Origin: Candidatus Zhuqueibacterota bacterium
GTDB lineage: Bacteria > KSB1 > UBA2214
Assembly: GCA_022706175.1 (NCBI GenBank)
Contig: JAKJDB010000110.1
Coordinates: 1 to 7,473, forward strand
Length of the DNA: 7,473 nt
Direction: 5' to 3'
The translations under genes and the position numbers were made by a program. Positions 1 through 7,398 of the stretch are shown in pieces (the stretch's first letter is position 1; each line of letters begins with the position of its first letter). The notes beneath the pieces were generated by a model, which was not told the DNA's origin, searched no databases, and saw only the letters and a program-made list of their open reading frames with translations.

Positions 1-46
1 GCTCACGTTCGCCAATATTGTAAGAAAGATCATTGATTTGCAGCAT
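1..46 (-). CDS. Partial CDS, N-terminus of a probable ABC ATPase (possibly ABC-F)
   Basis: Only the first 15 codons are in the window. From an ATG at 46-44 they read MLQINDLSYNIGERE, and the gene continues past the left edge. This pattern (Met, hydrophobic, Q/L, two polar residues, a hydrophobic-S-Y/K stretch, then G-E-R) is how ABC ATPase domains begin, and it most resembles ABC-F proteins of the Uup/EttA type, which act on the ribosome rather than in a membrane transporter. The Walker A motif would lie about 20-30 residues further on, outside the window, so the call rests on the first strand alone. The ATG lies 19 bases after the stop of the CocE-type hydrolase, with an AGGA at a rather long distance upstream. 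That spacing suggests co-transcription with arfB and the hydrolase. It could instead be an ATPase subunit of a transporter. Confidence 0.5.
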   Translation of the reverse strand, partial: MLQINDLSYNIGERE

Positions 47-65
47 GAGATTCTGGGATTCCTGA

Positions 66-1991
66 TTAGCGCACCAGCGTTACCTTTTGTGTTTGCACTC
101 GATCATCCACCTGCAGCCTAATCATATAGACGCCGCTGGGCATGGACACGCCCCGTTCATTGTCGCCGCTCCAGCCGAGCCAGTGTTCTCCGCCGGATTG
201 CCGGGCCTGAAGAAGCGTACGGACCTTTTCCCCAGTCATCGTATATACCGCCGCCTGCACGCGGGCCGGATGAGCTAATTGATAATCCAACCGCACCGAG
301 CTGTTGAAAGGATTGGGAAAAGCCGGCGACAGAGTGCAAGTCTGCGGCAGTTCCGCAGTCAGCGCTACTCCACTGACCGATCGCACCACCGGCAGTTCGA
401 TGCGCGAGCTCCAGCTTCCGCCGAAATGGATGGTGTTGATTGCGATCCGTGATTGACTGCGATCATTGGGCTCCAGGTCGTTATTCGGATTCAGCTCAAA
501 GCGCGGATAATTGCTGGAGGACAACGCGATCTTGATGCGATGACCGGTGCTGAAGACCAGCGCCGTCGGCGGCAGAGTGATCGAGAGCGTATCGACCACG
601 CCCGGCTGCAGCCAACTCACCTGATCGGGCAGGTAACCGTATCGAAACCGCGCACGCTGAAGGCCGTCCACCACCAACATCTCGCGGCCGTCGGGATACA
701 CATCGATCAGTTTAAGGGTGAAATCCGTGTCCGGCTGATCGCTGGATACATAGAACAACCCACGGCCATAGCCCTCCATGCGCAGCGGTTCGCTCAATGG
801 TTCAGAAACAAAACCAAGCACATCCGGCCGCGCGTCCACCGGCCGCTGATCCCTGGGGCCAGCCTCGAGATTGAGATTATTGCCGCCCAGAGTCTCGACC
901 GGATGACTAGGATCATAGGTGTAGCTGAGTTGGTTCGTCGTTTGCTCCGGCTGCGTGGTCAGGCTGCCGGATTTATTCAGATACCAGGCCATGCGTTGGG
1001 CGTTTGCCGGAGGCCAGGCTTCTGCTTCCAGCCACCGGCATCCGCCATCCCGCGGCCTGGCCGGGTCGCCCATGAGATAATAGGTCACCTCCGGCCTGGC
1101 CGCAGGCGCTGTCCCGCTGGTCATCCATTTATCGAACCAGGAGAGCGCTTCTCCGATCAGGTTAAAATCCGCGCTTGGATAGGTGATCTGGCCCACCTGA
1201 GTGTTGGACCCCACGGTGTGATGGATCCACGGGCCCATGATCAATTTCTGCGGTGCATGGGAAAGCAGATCATTGAAAGCAGCCACAGGTCCGGCAGAAA
1301 AACAGTCATACCATCCGCCGATGTGTAGAATGGGAATGTGGATAGAGTCTGTGCGGGTGTGCAGATTCATCTCATCCCACAAAGGGGTATAGTAAGGAAA
1401 TCGCTGCATATAATCGATCATGTACAGGCTGCCTTGACCAGCGACCCAGCCCTGCACCAATGCTTTGCCGAATTCCCCGCCTGGATAGATCACCTGATGA
1501 TAGAGGTCCGTGGGCGCTACGATGGACACCGCGCATTTGATCGCCGGGTGCAGGCTGCCCACTGCCCGGTAGGTGGTGATGCCGCTGGCGGAAGCGCCGT
1601 AGACAGCCACCCGGCCGTTGCACCACGGCTGTTTGGCCAGCCAGTCCACCGTGTCATAGCCGTCCTGCAGTGCGCCCCAGCCGTCGGTGAAAAAAACCGA
1701 ATCAACGCCCTGCGAGGCGAAACGGCCGCGGGTGTCCTGAAACACCAGGGCATATCCTTTGATCGAGATAAGGACGGAGACCAACGCCTCCGGAATAAGC
1801 TGATCCCCCTTGCCGTAGGGCGTGCGATGCAGCAGGACCGGGTATGCTTTGCTGCCCGCGGGCCGGTAGACATCGGTGGCCAGCAGCGTGCCGTCCCGCA
1901 TGGGAACCTGATAGGTCTCTTTGATCGCCGTCTCAGCCGACAGCGCAGTGGCCGCCAGCCAGCTTACGACCAGAATTCTGTAAATGGACAT
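66..1991 (-). CDS. Secreted CocE/NonD-family serine hydrolase with C-terminal sorting domain
   Basis: This is an exported alpha/beta hydrolase of the X-Pro dipeptidyl-peptidase S15/CocE group, which cleaves esters or acyl-amides; the substrate cannot be told. I chose the ATG at 1991 (641 aa) over a GTG at 2006, because the ATG follows a GGGA-type ribosome site and starts just after the arfB stop. A signal peptide (MSIYRILVVSWLAATALSA) opens the protein. The catalytic residues line up with cocaine esterase: Ser134 in YGASASG, Asp229 in GGWYDCF, His257 in GPWIHH, and an oxyanion Tyr59 in RTPYGK. The residue after the nucleophile is Ala rather than the Tyr of CocE, but there it is the backbone amide that contributes. 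A PepX_C-like beta domain spans roughly 335-540. The last ~87 residues, starting around PNPFN (559-563) and ending GVYMIRL...KVTLVR, form a FlgD-like/type IX sorting domain, so the enzyme is probably surface-anchored or secreted. Confidence 0.88.
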   Translation of the reverse strand: MSIYRILVVSWLAATALSAETAIKETYQVPMRDGTLLATDVYRPAGSKAYPVLLHRTPYGKGDQLIPEALVSVLISIKGYALVFQDTRGRFASQGVDSVFFTDGWGALQDGYDTVDWLAKQPWCNGRVAVYGASASGITTYRAVGSLHPAIKCAVSIVAPTDLYHQVIYPGGEFGKALVQGWVAGQGSLYMIDYMQRFPYYTPLWDEMNLHTRTDSIHIPILHIGGWYDCFSAGPVAAFNDLLSHAPQKLIMGPWIHHTVGSNTQVGQITYPSADFNLIGEALSWFDKWMTSGTAPAARPEVTYYLMGDPARPRDGGCRWLEAEAWPPANAQRMAWYLNKSGSLTTQPEQTTNQLSYTYDPSHPVETLGGNNLNLEAGPRDQRPVDARPDVLGFVSEPLSEPLRMEGYGRGLFYVSSDQPDTDFTLKLIDVYPDGREMLVVDGLQRARFRYGYLPDQVSWLQPGVVDTLSITLPPTALVFSTGHRIKIALSSSNYPRFELNPNNDLEPNDRSQSRIAINTIHFGGSWSSRIELPVVRSVSGVALTAELPQTCTLSPAFPNPFNSSVRLDYQLAHPARVQAAVYTMTGEKVRTLLQARQSGGEHWLGWSGDNERGVSMPSGVYMIRLQVDDRVQTQKVTLVR

Positions 1992-1996
1992 GTGTT

Positions 1997-2419
1997 CTAT
2001 TCCCACTCTTTTGGTTTTTTACGCTGTTCTTTTATTTGGCTGCGTTGTTGCTTGGCCTGACGTCTGGCCTGCTTGGCCGCGGCCGGAATGCGATGGCGGT
2101 GGCGTTTAGGTTCGGGCTTGACCGCCTCCCGCAATAGAACGATGAATCGCGACACCGCAGTCTCGCGGTTGGCCAATTGACTGCGCTGTTCTTTAGCGAC
2201 GACGCGAAGCACTCCGTCGCGATTGATGCGCGTGGTGAGCCGCTGACGGATCAGCTGTTTCTGTTCATCCGACAGCGCCTGCGAGCGCACGACATCAAAC
2301 CATAGAGTGACGCGCGTCTCCACTTTGTTCACATTCTGTCCGCCGGGGCCGCCGCTGCGGGACATGGTAAAACGAATCTCCTCGTCGGGGATGAGGATCT
2401 CTTCATTCACCACTATCAT
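1997..2419 (-). CDS. arfB: ArfB (YaeJ-type) peptidyl-tRNA hydrolase, ribosome rescue
   Basis: This is a codon-independent release factor homologue that frees peptidyl-tRNA from ribosomes stalled on mRNAs lacking a stop codon. The 140-aa product carries the catalytic GGQ at residues 26-28 in RSGGPGGQNVNK, the same position as in E. coli ArfB, which is also 140 aa. A long Lys/Arg-rich tail (about 100-140, KPEPKRHRHR onward) matches the segment that enters the empty mRNA channel. The reading frame stays open upstream to 2551. I start it at 2419, because MIVVNEEILIPDEE aligns directly with the start of E. coli ArfB and an AGGATGGA lies about 11 bases upstream; the longer N-terminus resembles nothing known. 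The absence of a codon-recognition domain and the short length separate it from RF1/RF2. The gene leads a probable operon with the CocE-type hydrolase. Confidence 0.92.
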   Translation of the reverse strand: MIVVNEEILIPDEEIRFTMSRSGGPGGQNVNKVETRVTLWFDVVRSQALSDEQKQLIRQRLTTRINRDGVLRVVAKEQRSQLANRETAVSRFIVLLREAVKPEPKRHRHRIPAAAKQARRQAKQQRSQIKEQRKKPKEWE

Positions 2420-2454
2420 ACTTTCATTCCATCCTACTTGATGTTGTACTGAAA

Positions 2455-2483
2455 AATATAGTGATCTTGAATGTGTTTCGAAA
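2455..2483 (-). promoter_or_regulatory. Candidate sigma-70-like promoter for the arfB operon
   Basis: On the minus strand TATATT (2460-2455) fits a -10 box with one mismatch. TTTCGA (2483-2478) sits exactly 17 bases upstream as a weak -35, matching only three of six consensus positions. It would give a leader of about 30 bases before the arfB ATG at 2419. Such AT-rich hexamers occur by chance, and FCB bacteria often use a different promoter consensus, so this is tentative. Confidence 0.25.
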
Positions 2484-2569
2484 GAAATTTTTCTCACGCA
2501 TCGATCGCGGCACCGGCAAAGAGAAAACGGGCATTTGTTGATCTCGCGCACCAGTTGTTCATATTATGC

Positions 2570-2598
2570 TTGCATTTAGCGATTTAGATTTCTATTTT
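2570..2598 (+). promoter_or_regulatory. Candidate promoter for the DUF4332 gene
   Basis: TTGCAT (2570-2575) and TATTTT (2593-2598) are 17 bases apart in the AT-rich stretch before the gene. An alternative -10 is TATAGT at 2601-2606, but it has no good partner -35. The downstream ribosome site AGGAGG (2616-2621) lies 8 bases before the ATG at 2630. The region clearly should hold a promoter, since arfB diverges on the other side, but the exact boxes are uncertain. Confidence 0.3.
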
Positions 2599-2629
2599 GA
2601 TATAGTATTCACAACAGGAGGGAAGTGTC

Positions 2630-3046
2630 ATGCCGAATTACAAACTGATTGAGATCGAAGGTATTGGCTCCGCCATGTCGAAAAAAATGGAAAAAGCGAG
2701 AATCAAAACCGTACGCGGATTATTGAAGAAAGGCGCCACCCGCAAAGGCCGCAAAGAGCTGGCCGAAACCACCGGGATCAAAAGCTCGGTGATTTTGAAA
2801 TGGGTCAACATGTCCGACCTGTTTCGCGTCAAAGGCATCGGCAAGCAGTACGCTGAGTTGTTGGAAAAAGCCGGTGTCGACACGGTCAAGGAACTTAAAA
2901 TGCGTCAGCCCGCTGCGCTGCTGGCACAGATGGAAAAAATCAACAACGCGGGAAAGAAACGCATGGTGCAGGCGTTGCCCGGACTGAAGCGCGTCAAATC
3001 GTGGGTCCGTCAGGCGCAGAAATTGCCGCCCGTGATCACCTATTAA
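2630..3046 (+). CDS. DUF4332 domain protein with two helix-hairpin-helix motifs
   Basis: This is a small basic cytoplasmic protein of 138 aa in the DUF4332 family, whose function is not established. It contains two helix-hairpin-helix-like units. The first is IEGIGSAMSKKMEKARIKTV (about 8-27) and the second is VKGIGKQYAELLEKAGVDTV (about 67-86). The G-I-G hairpins at 11-13 and 69-71 are the type that contact the DNA or RNA backbone. The C-terminus (KSWVRQAQKLPPVITY) is the conserved end of the family. There is no signal peptide or membrane segment. Nucleic-acid binding is inferred from the fold; no catalytic residues are visible. Initiation is clear: AGGAGG lies 8 bases before the ATG. It is the only plus-strand gene here, appears monocistronic, and ends at a strong terminator 20 bases after its stop. 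Confidence 0.85.
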   Translation: MPNYKLIEIEGIGSAMSKKMEKARIKTVRGLLKKGATRKGRKELAETTGIKSSVILKWVNMSDLFRVKGIGKQYAELLEKAGVDTVKELKMRQPAALLAQMEKINNAGKKRMVQALPGLKRVKSWVRQAQKLPPVITY

Positions 3047-3066
3047 GCGGCGCCCCGCTCACTGTT

Positions 3067-3106
3067 AAACCCCGTCCGGATTCGTCCGGGCGGGGTTTTT
3101 CTTTTT
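3067..3106 (+). terminator. Rho-independent terminator, DUF4332 gene
   Basis: A 14-bp stem is formed by AAACCCCGTCCGGA (3067-3080) and its partner (3085-3098), with one T-G wobble, closing a TTCG tetraloop (3081-3084). It is followed on the plus strand by TTTTTCTTTTTC. The hairpin lies between two convergent genes. The minus-strand methyltransferase ends at 3109, so it may also stop transcripts from that side, although the minus-strand U-tract is only three bases. Confidence 0.9.
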
Positions 3107-3108
3107 CA

Positions 3109-3858
3109 TCACAGAGCGGTCTTTTGCAGCAGACACTCACAGCCGGTGGCCAGGAACTCGCGCACGACCGGCAGCGATGGAATTTTTTTCGGCGACCAGC
3201 CGAACCGTTGCCGATAGATCGGACGGATGAGAAACAGATCTTGGCACAAAAAGACAAAACCGTAGCGTCGGCAGAGCTTTTCAAATCCACGCACGCTCAA
3301 TCCGATGCGATAGTTGTGCAGCACCTCTTCGATCAGATAATCGTGTTCCTCCAACAGGCGGCCGGCCGGCCGCAGCAGCCACTCCGGCCACAGATGCAGA
3401 TAGGGCAACCGCCGCAGTAGCGAACGCCCCATCTGCTGATGACCGGCAAAAGCGGAAAACCGCGGCGGAAAGGTGATGTAGACGCGCCCCCGGTCGGCCA
3501 GCAGCGCACGCAGATTCGCAAACAGTGCATTCCGATCCGCCACATGCTCTATCACCTCCCGGATGACGATGAGATCAAAGGTCTGCGGCATTTTTTCCGC
3601 CAAATGCGGATCGGTCACATCGCCCACACGCACATCCAGCTGCGGGCTCAGGGCCTTGGCGAGCCGCACCCGATCCGGCGAAAGCTCCACGCCGGCCGCC
3701 TTCATGCCCATTCCGGCCAGCACATGGAGAAAGCCGGCCTCAGCGCAGCCGACCTCCAGCACCCTTTGCCGCTCGAAATCTGCGATCTGCCTCTGTAGAA
3801 ACGGCACCAGGTAGGACTGGGAGAAGCGGACCTGTTCATGAAAATGTTTTTCCGACAT
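3109..3858 (-). CDS. Class I SAM-dependent methyltransferase
   Basis: The 249-aa cytoplasmic enzyme transfers a methyl group from S-adenosylmethionine to an unknown acceptor. The Rossmann motifs are clear. Motif I is VLEVGCAEAG (33-42), the acidic end of strand beta-2 is Glu58 in GVELS (contacting the ribose hydroxyls), Asp80 in VRVGD follows, and motif II/post-II is FDLIVIREVIEHV (94-106). A stretch FPPRFSAFAGHQQ (130-142) followed by an aromatic-rich PYLHLWPEWLL resembles methyltransferases found in surface-glycan or lipid clusters, but no such genes are nearby, so the substrate is open. The ATG at 3858 has GGAAGGA roughly 11 bases upstream. It converges on the DUF4332 gene. Upstream lie two terminators of the S46 gene, so it probably has its own promoter, which I could not locate. 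Confidence 0.85.
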   Translation of the reverse strand: MSEKHFHEQVRFSQSYLVPFLQRQIADFERQRVLEVGCAEAGFLHVLAGMGMKAAGVELSPDRVRLAKALSPQLDVRVGDVTDPHLAEKMPQTFDLIVIREVIEHVADRNALFANLRALLADRGRVYITFPPRFSAFAGHQQMGRSLLRRLPYLHLWPEWLLRPAGRLLEEHDYLIEEVLHNYRIGLSVRGFEKLCRRYGFVFLCQDLFLIRPIYRQRFGWSPKKIPSLPVVREFLATGCECLLQKTAL

Positions 3859-3894
3859 GGGCGTTCATCATCCTTCCAGCTGATAACGCTTGTT

Positions 3895-3910
3895 CAAAAT
3901 CTTGATTTTG
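3895..3910. repeat. 7-2-7 inverted repeat upstream of the methyltransferase
   Basis: The 16-base sequence CAAAATC-TT-GATTTTG is a perfect inverted repeat with a two-base centre. It lies about 37 bases upstream of the methyltransferase ATG, next to TATACA on the minus strand. The position suits an operator for a dimeric regulator, but the length is short enough to arise by chance, and I see no second copy in the window. Confidence 0.3.
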
Positions 3911-3934
3911 TATAGGTTGGCGCACGTCCTTTTC

Positions 3935-3966
3935 ATAAAAAACGCCGGGCGTTCACTGCCCGGCGT
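3935..3966 (-). terminator. Rho-independent terminator, second of a tandem pair
   Basis: On the minus strand a 9-bp GC-rich stem (ACGCCGGGC with GCCCGGCGT, 3966-3958 and 3950-3942) closes a 7-base loop and runs directly into a U-tract (the A-run at 3937-3942 on the plus strand). It lies 24 bases downstream of the S46 peptidase stop and separates that gene from the methyltransferase. Confidence 0.85.
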
Positions 3967-3973
3967 ACAAGAG

Positions 3974-4001
3974 AAAAAACGCTGGGCGTTTATTCGCCCA
4001 G
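3974..4001 (-). terminator. Rho-independent terminator overlapping the S46 stop codon, first of a tandem pair
   Basis: On the minus strand CTGGGCG (4001-3995) pairs with CGCCCAG (3988-3982) across the loop AATAAA, which contains the TAA stop codon of the S46 gene. Two bases later comes a run of six U (A-run 3974-3979 on the plus strand). The stem is 7 bp and GC-rich. It shares the GGGCG/CGCCC core with the neighbouring hairpin. Confidence 0.7.
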
Positions 4002-6053
4002 AATCTCGGCCGCCAGCTTGCCGGCGTCGTAAAGTTTGCGCAGGGCCTCGATCATGAAAGCACTGTGCACCGCCACAGCCCGGTTGGAGGTTTCGTCGTA
4101 GACAAAACGGCCCACCAGGCTTTCGATGTTGCCGTCGAAAATCAATCCCACCAGCTCGGCGTCGCGGTTGATCACCGGCGATCCGGAGTTGCCGCCGATG
4201 ATGTCGTTGCTGCTGACAAAGTTGACCGGCGTGGCCAGATCCAGCTGGTCCTTGCGCTCCCAAAAACGTGGGGGCAGGGCGAAATCCCCTTGTTGATTAA
4301 AGCTCAAACTCCGGTCATACAACCCATAGAGCGAGGTCTTGTACGGCGCCTTGGTTCCATTCATCGCATAGCCCTTGGCGGTACCATACGAAAGCCGAAG
4401 GGTAAAGGTGGCATCCGGATAGCTCTCTTTGCCATAGACCGTAAAACGCGCCCGTGCGATTTTTTCCGTGGCCGGCACCAGCAGGCTCTGCGTGTTCTTT
4501 TTATCCTCTTCGATCCTTTTGCGCTGTTCCGGTTCCAACTGACGCGCCAGGACGATGAACGGATCAGTCGATCGGGCGACGGCTTCGCTGCCGCCTTCGA
4601 TGAGCGCTTTGCGCACATCGGCCTGATCCAACGTCGTCGCTTCGATCATCTCCTTGGCCGCTTGCGCGGCGCTGCGGCCCTTTAATACTTTTTGCAAATA
4701 GGGATCCTCTGCTCCCAATTTCTCCACCGCCAGCTGCAGCATGCCGCTGAACGTCGCTTCATCCAGATCCTTATAGATCGGCGCCGGGGAGAACAGACGG
4801 AATTTCAACTGTTCCAGCTGCGAATCATGATAACCGGATAAACGCTCGCTGTCCGGTTTTTTCACCTCGGCGGCATAAAACACAATCTGATTGGCGATGC
4901 TGACGAAATGCGATCTCTGAGCCATACCGCGATAGCTGTTCTGTTCGGCGTTTTTTGATTGCTTCTTGATGACTTTGGCGATGATATCCCAGCCGTCGCC
5001 GTACTCTTTTTTCCACAGCGGATTTTCGTTCACTTTTTTACGGAACGCATCCTCCTGCGCCTTGGCTTTGGCCATCAGCTTTTCGTCGAGCAGACCTTGA
5101 TACTCGCCGCCCAACGCTTTACGGCTGTTCTCCAATCCAAAGATGGAGCGGGCGGCGCGGCGAGCTTGCTCTGCGCCGCGGCTCGAATACGCGCGCAAAA
5201 TCTCCAGCTGTTTGTCGATCATGGCCAGGCGTTGCGGATATGAAAAATCGCGCTGATACTCCAGCTGGCTGTAGGTGTTGAGTCGGTTCGTGGAACCCGG
5301 ATGGCCGGAGACAAACACCAGTTCGTCCTCCTCAGCGCCTTTGGCGTTCCATTTCAAATAATGCGTCGTGCGCAGCGGTTGGCCGTTTTCATAGACACGG
5401 AAGAACGCCATATCGAGATCATAGCGCGGAAAAGTGAAATTATCCGCATCGCCGCCCCAGAAAGCGATCTTTTGCTCCGGCGCCATGACCAGACGGACAT
5501 CGGTATAGCGCTGGTACTGGTAAGCCCAGTATTCGCCGCCGTGATACAGGCTGACCACCTCGCATTTCAATCCGGTCTTATCCTTGTATTCCTGCTCGAT
5601 GGCCGCGATCTCTTTTTCACGCGCCTTGAGCGCCTGCTCGGGTTTCAAACCGGTGGTGGCCGCGCCTTGCACACGAGACGTGACGTTCTCCAGATCCTGC
5701 AGCACATACAGCTCCAGGTCCGGGCACTTGACCTCCTCGTCCAGCGTCGCGGCGTAAAAGCCCGTTGCCACATAATTTTTTTCCGCCGTCGACATCTTTT
5801 GCAGCTGACCCAGAGCCACATGATGATTGGTCATGGTCAACCCTTGCGGGCTGATGAAAGAACCTGAGCCGCCGTCGTTAAAGCGCACGGAACTGAGCCT
5901 AACATGGTCCAACCACTCCTGAGTGGGCGTGAAATTGTATTTTTCTTTGAGTTGTTTAACAGGGGGGTTATCAAAGGTCCACATGCCTTCGTCAGCCAAG
6001 ACCAGAGCGGGCATCGACGCCAACGCCAAGAACAATGCAATCAGCTTACGCAA
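3990..6053 (-). CDS. S46-family dipeptidyl-peptidase (DPP7/DPP11-like), exported
   Basis: This chymotrypsin-fold exopeptidase releases dipeptides from peptide N-termini and probably acts in the periplasm or at the cell surface. I start it at TTG 6053 (687 aa) because AGGAGG lies 6 bases upstream and the protein then opens with a clean signal peptide, MRKLIALFLALASMPALVLA. The open frame continues to a GTG at 6083, but that start would place the AGGAGG inside the coding region. In the shorter form the triad is His78 (TNHHV), Asp214 (PRYDLDM) and Ser623 (GGNSGSPV). The helical alpha domain that caps the active site occupies roughly 260-540. Asn205 in GGDADNFTFPR matches the N-terminus-binding Asn, but the Trp that follows it in DAP BII is Phe here. 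Gly648 (ESLVG) aligns with Gly673 of Porphyromonas DPP7, suggesting preference for hydrophobic rather than acidic P1 residues. Length is normal for the family (about 700). Confidence 0.93.
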   Translation of the reverse strand: MRKLIALFLALASMPALVLADEGMWTFDNPPVKQLKEKYNFTPTQEWLDHVRLSSVRFNDGGSGSFISPQGLTMTNHHVALGQLQKMSTAEKNYVATGFYAATLDEEVKCPDLELYVLQDLENVTSRVQGAATTGLKPEQALKAREKEIAAIEQEYKDKTGLKCEVVSLYHGGEYWAYQYQRYTDVRLVMAPEQKIAFWGGDADNFTFPRYDLDMAFFRVYENGQPLRTTHYLKWNAKGAEEDELVFVSGHPGSTNRLNTYSQLEYQRDFSYPQRLAMIDKQLEILRAYSSRGAEQARRAARSIFGLENSRKALGGEYQGLLDEKLMAKAKAQEDAFRKKVNENPLWKKEYGDGWDIIAKVIKKQSKNAEQNSYRGMAQRSHFVSIANQIVFYAAEVKKPDSERLSGYHDSQLEQLKFRLFSPAPIYKDLDEATFSGMLQLAVEKLGAEDPYLQKVLKGRSAAQAAKEMIEATTLDQADVRKALIEGGSEAVARSTDPFIVLARQLEPEQRKRIEEDKKNTQSLLVPATEKIARARFTVYGKESYPDATFTLRLSYGTAKGYAMNGTKAPYKTSLYGLYDRSLSFNQQGDFALPPRFWERKDQLDLATPVNFVSSNDIIGGNSGSPVINRDAELVGLIFDGNIESLVGRFVYDETSNRAVAVHSAFMIEALRKLYDAGKLAAEILGE

Positions 6054-6059
6054 AACATA

Positions 6060-6065
6060 CCTCCT
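6060..6065 (-). promoter_or_regulatory. Ribosome binding site that fixes the S46 peptidase start
   Basis: A perfect AGGAGG on the minus strand lies 6 bases before TTG 6053. The in-frame GTG at 6083 is upstream of this site and has no comparable site of its own. An ATG overlapping the spacer is out of frame and closes after five codons. Confidence 0.8.
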
Positions 6066-6201
6066 TGCCGTTACAATCTGCACCTATGTCATTTTTTGGA
6101 CTATAAATTGTAATATACATATTTTATCTGTGATTTACTGCATTCTTTCTTACCGCTGAGGCCGGCTCTGCCGTATTCAGCCTGGCGCGACTGTTTTAAA
6201 A

Positions 6202-7296
<1,095 letters not shown>

Positions 7297-7398
7297 TGAT
7301 AAAATCCACGGCGAGCGGGCCGCGTCGTCTGCGCTTTATAGGTTTTTCACTTGCGCAGCTACGGCGCTGTCTCTTTGCCAAACCGGCCGGCGATCACG

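Noticed and set aside
453..2060. Two long plus-strand open frames (291 and 240 codons) opposite the CocE-type hydrolase gene
   Set aside because: They are antisense shadows of a clear gene. Their translations are rich in Arg, His and Gln with no domain pattern, and the minus-strand frame carries a full catalytic triad.
2420..2551. N-terminal extension of arfB back to 2551
   Set aside because: ArfB homologues start at the MIVV position, the extension resembles nothing, and it would cover the likely promoter region.
3868..4263. A 131-codon minus-strand frame overlapping the 3' end of the S46 gene and the terminators
   Set aside because: It runs in another frame through the S46 catalytic region and through both terminator hairpins. 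Its composition is low-complexity Gly/Arg/Gln and it shows no ribosome site.
4065..5867. Plus-strand open frames opposite the S46 peptidase (206, 94 and 188 codons)
   Set aside because: They have no recognisable motifs. The minus-strand frame has all S46 catalytic motifs across the same region.
6130..6190. Possible terminator hairpin after mutY (GAGGCCGGCTC region)
   Set aside because: The pairing is short and imperfect and no U-run follows on the minus strand, so I could not support a terminator.
7297..7398. tRNA or small RNA in the gap upstream of mutY
   Set aside because: There is no cloverleaf, no T-arm consensus and no strong hairpin; only a possible -10 TATAAA is visible.
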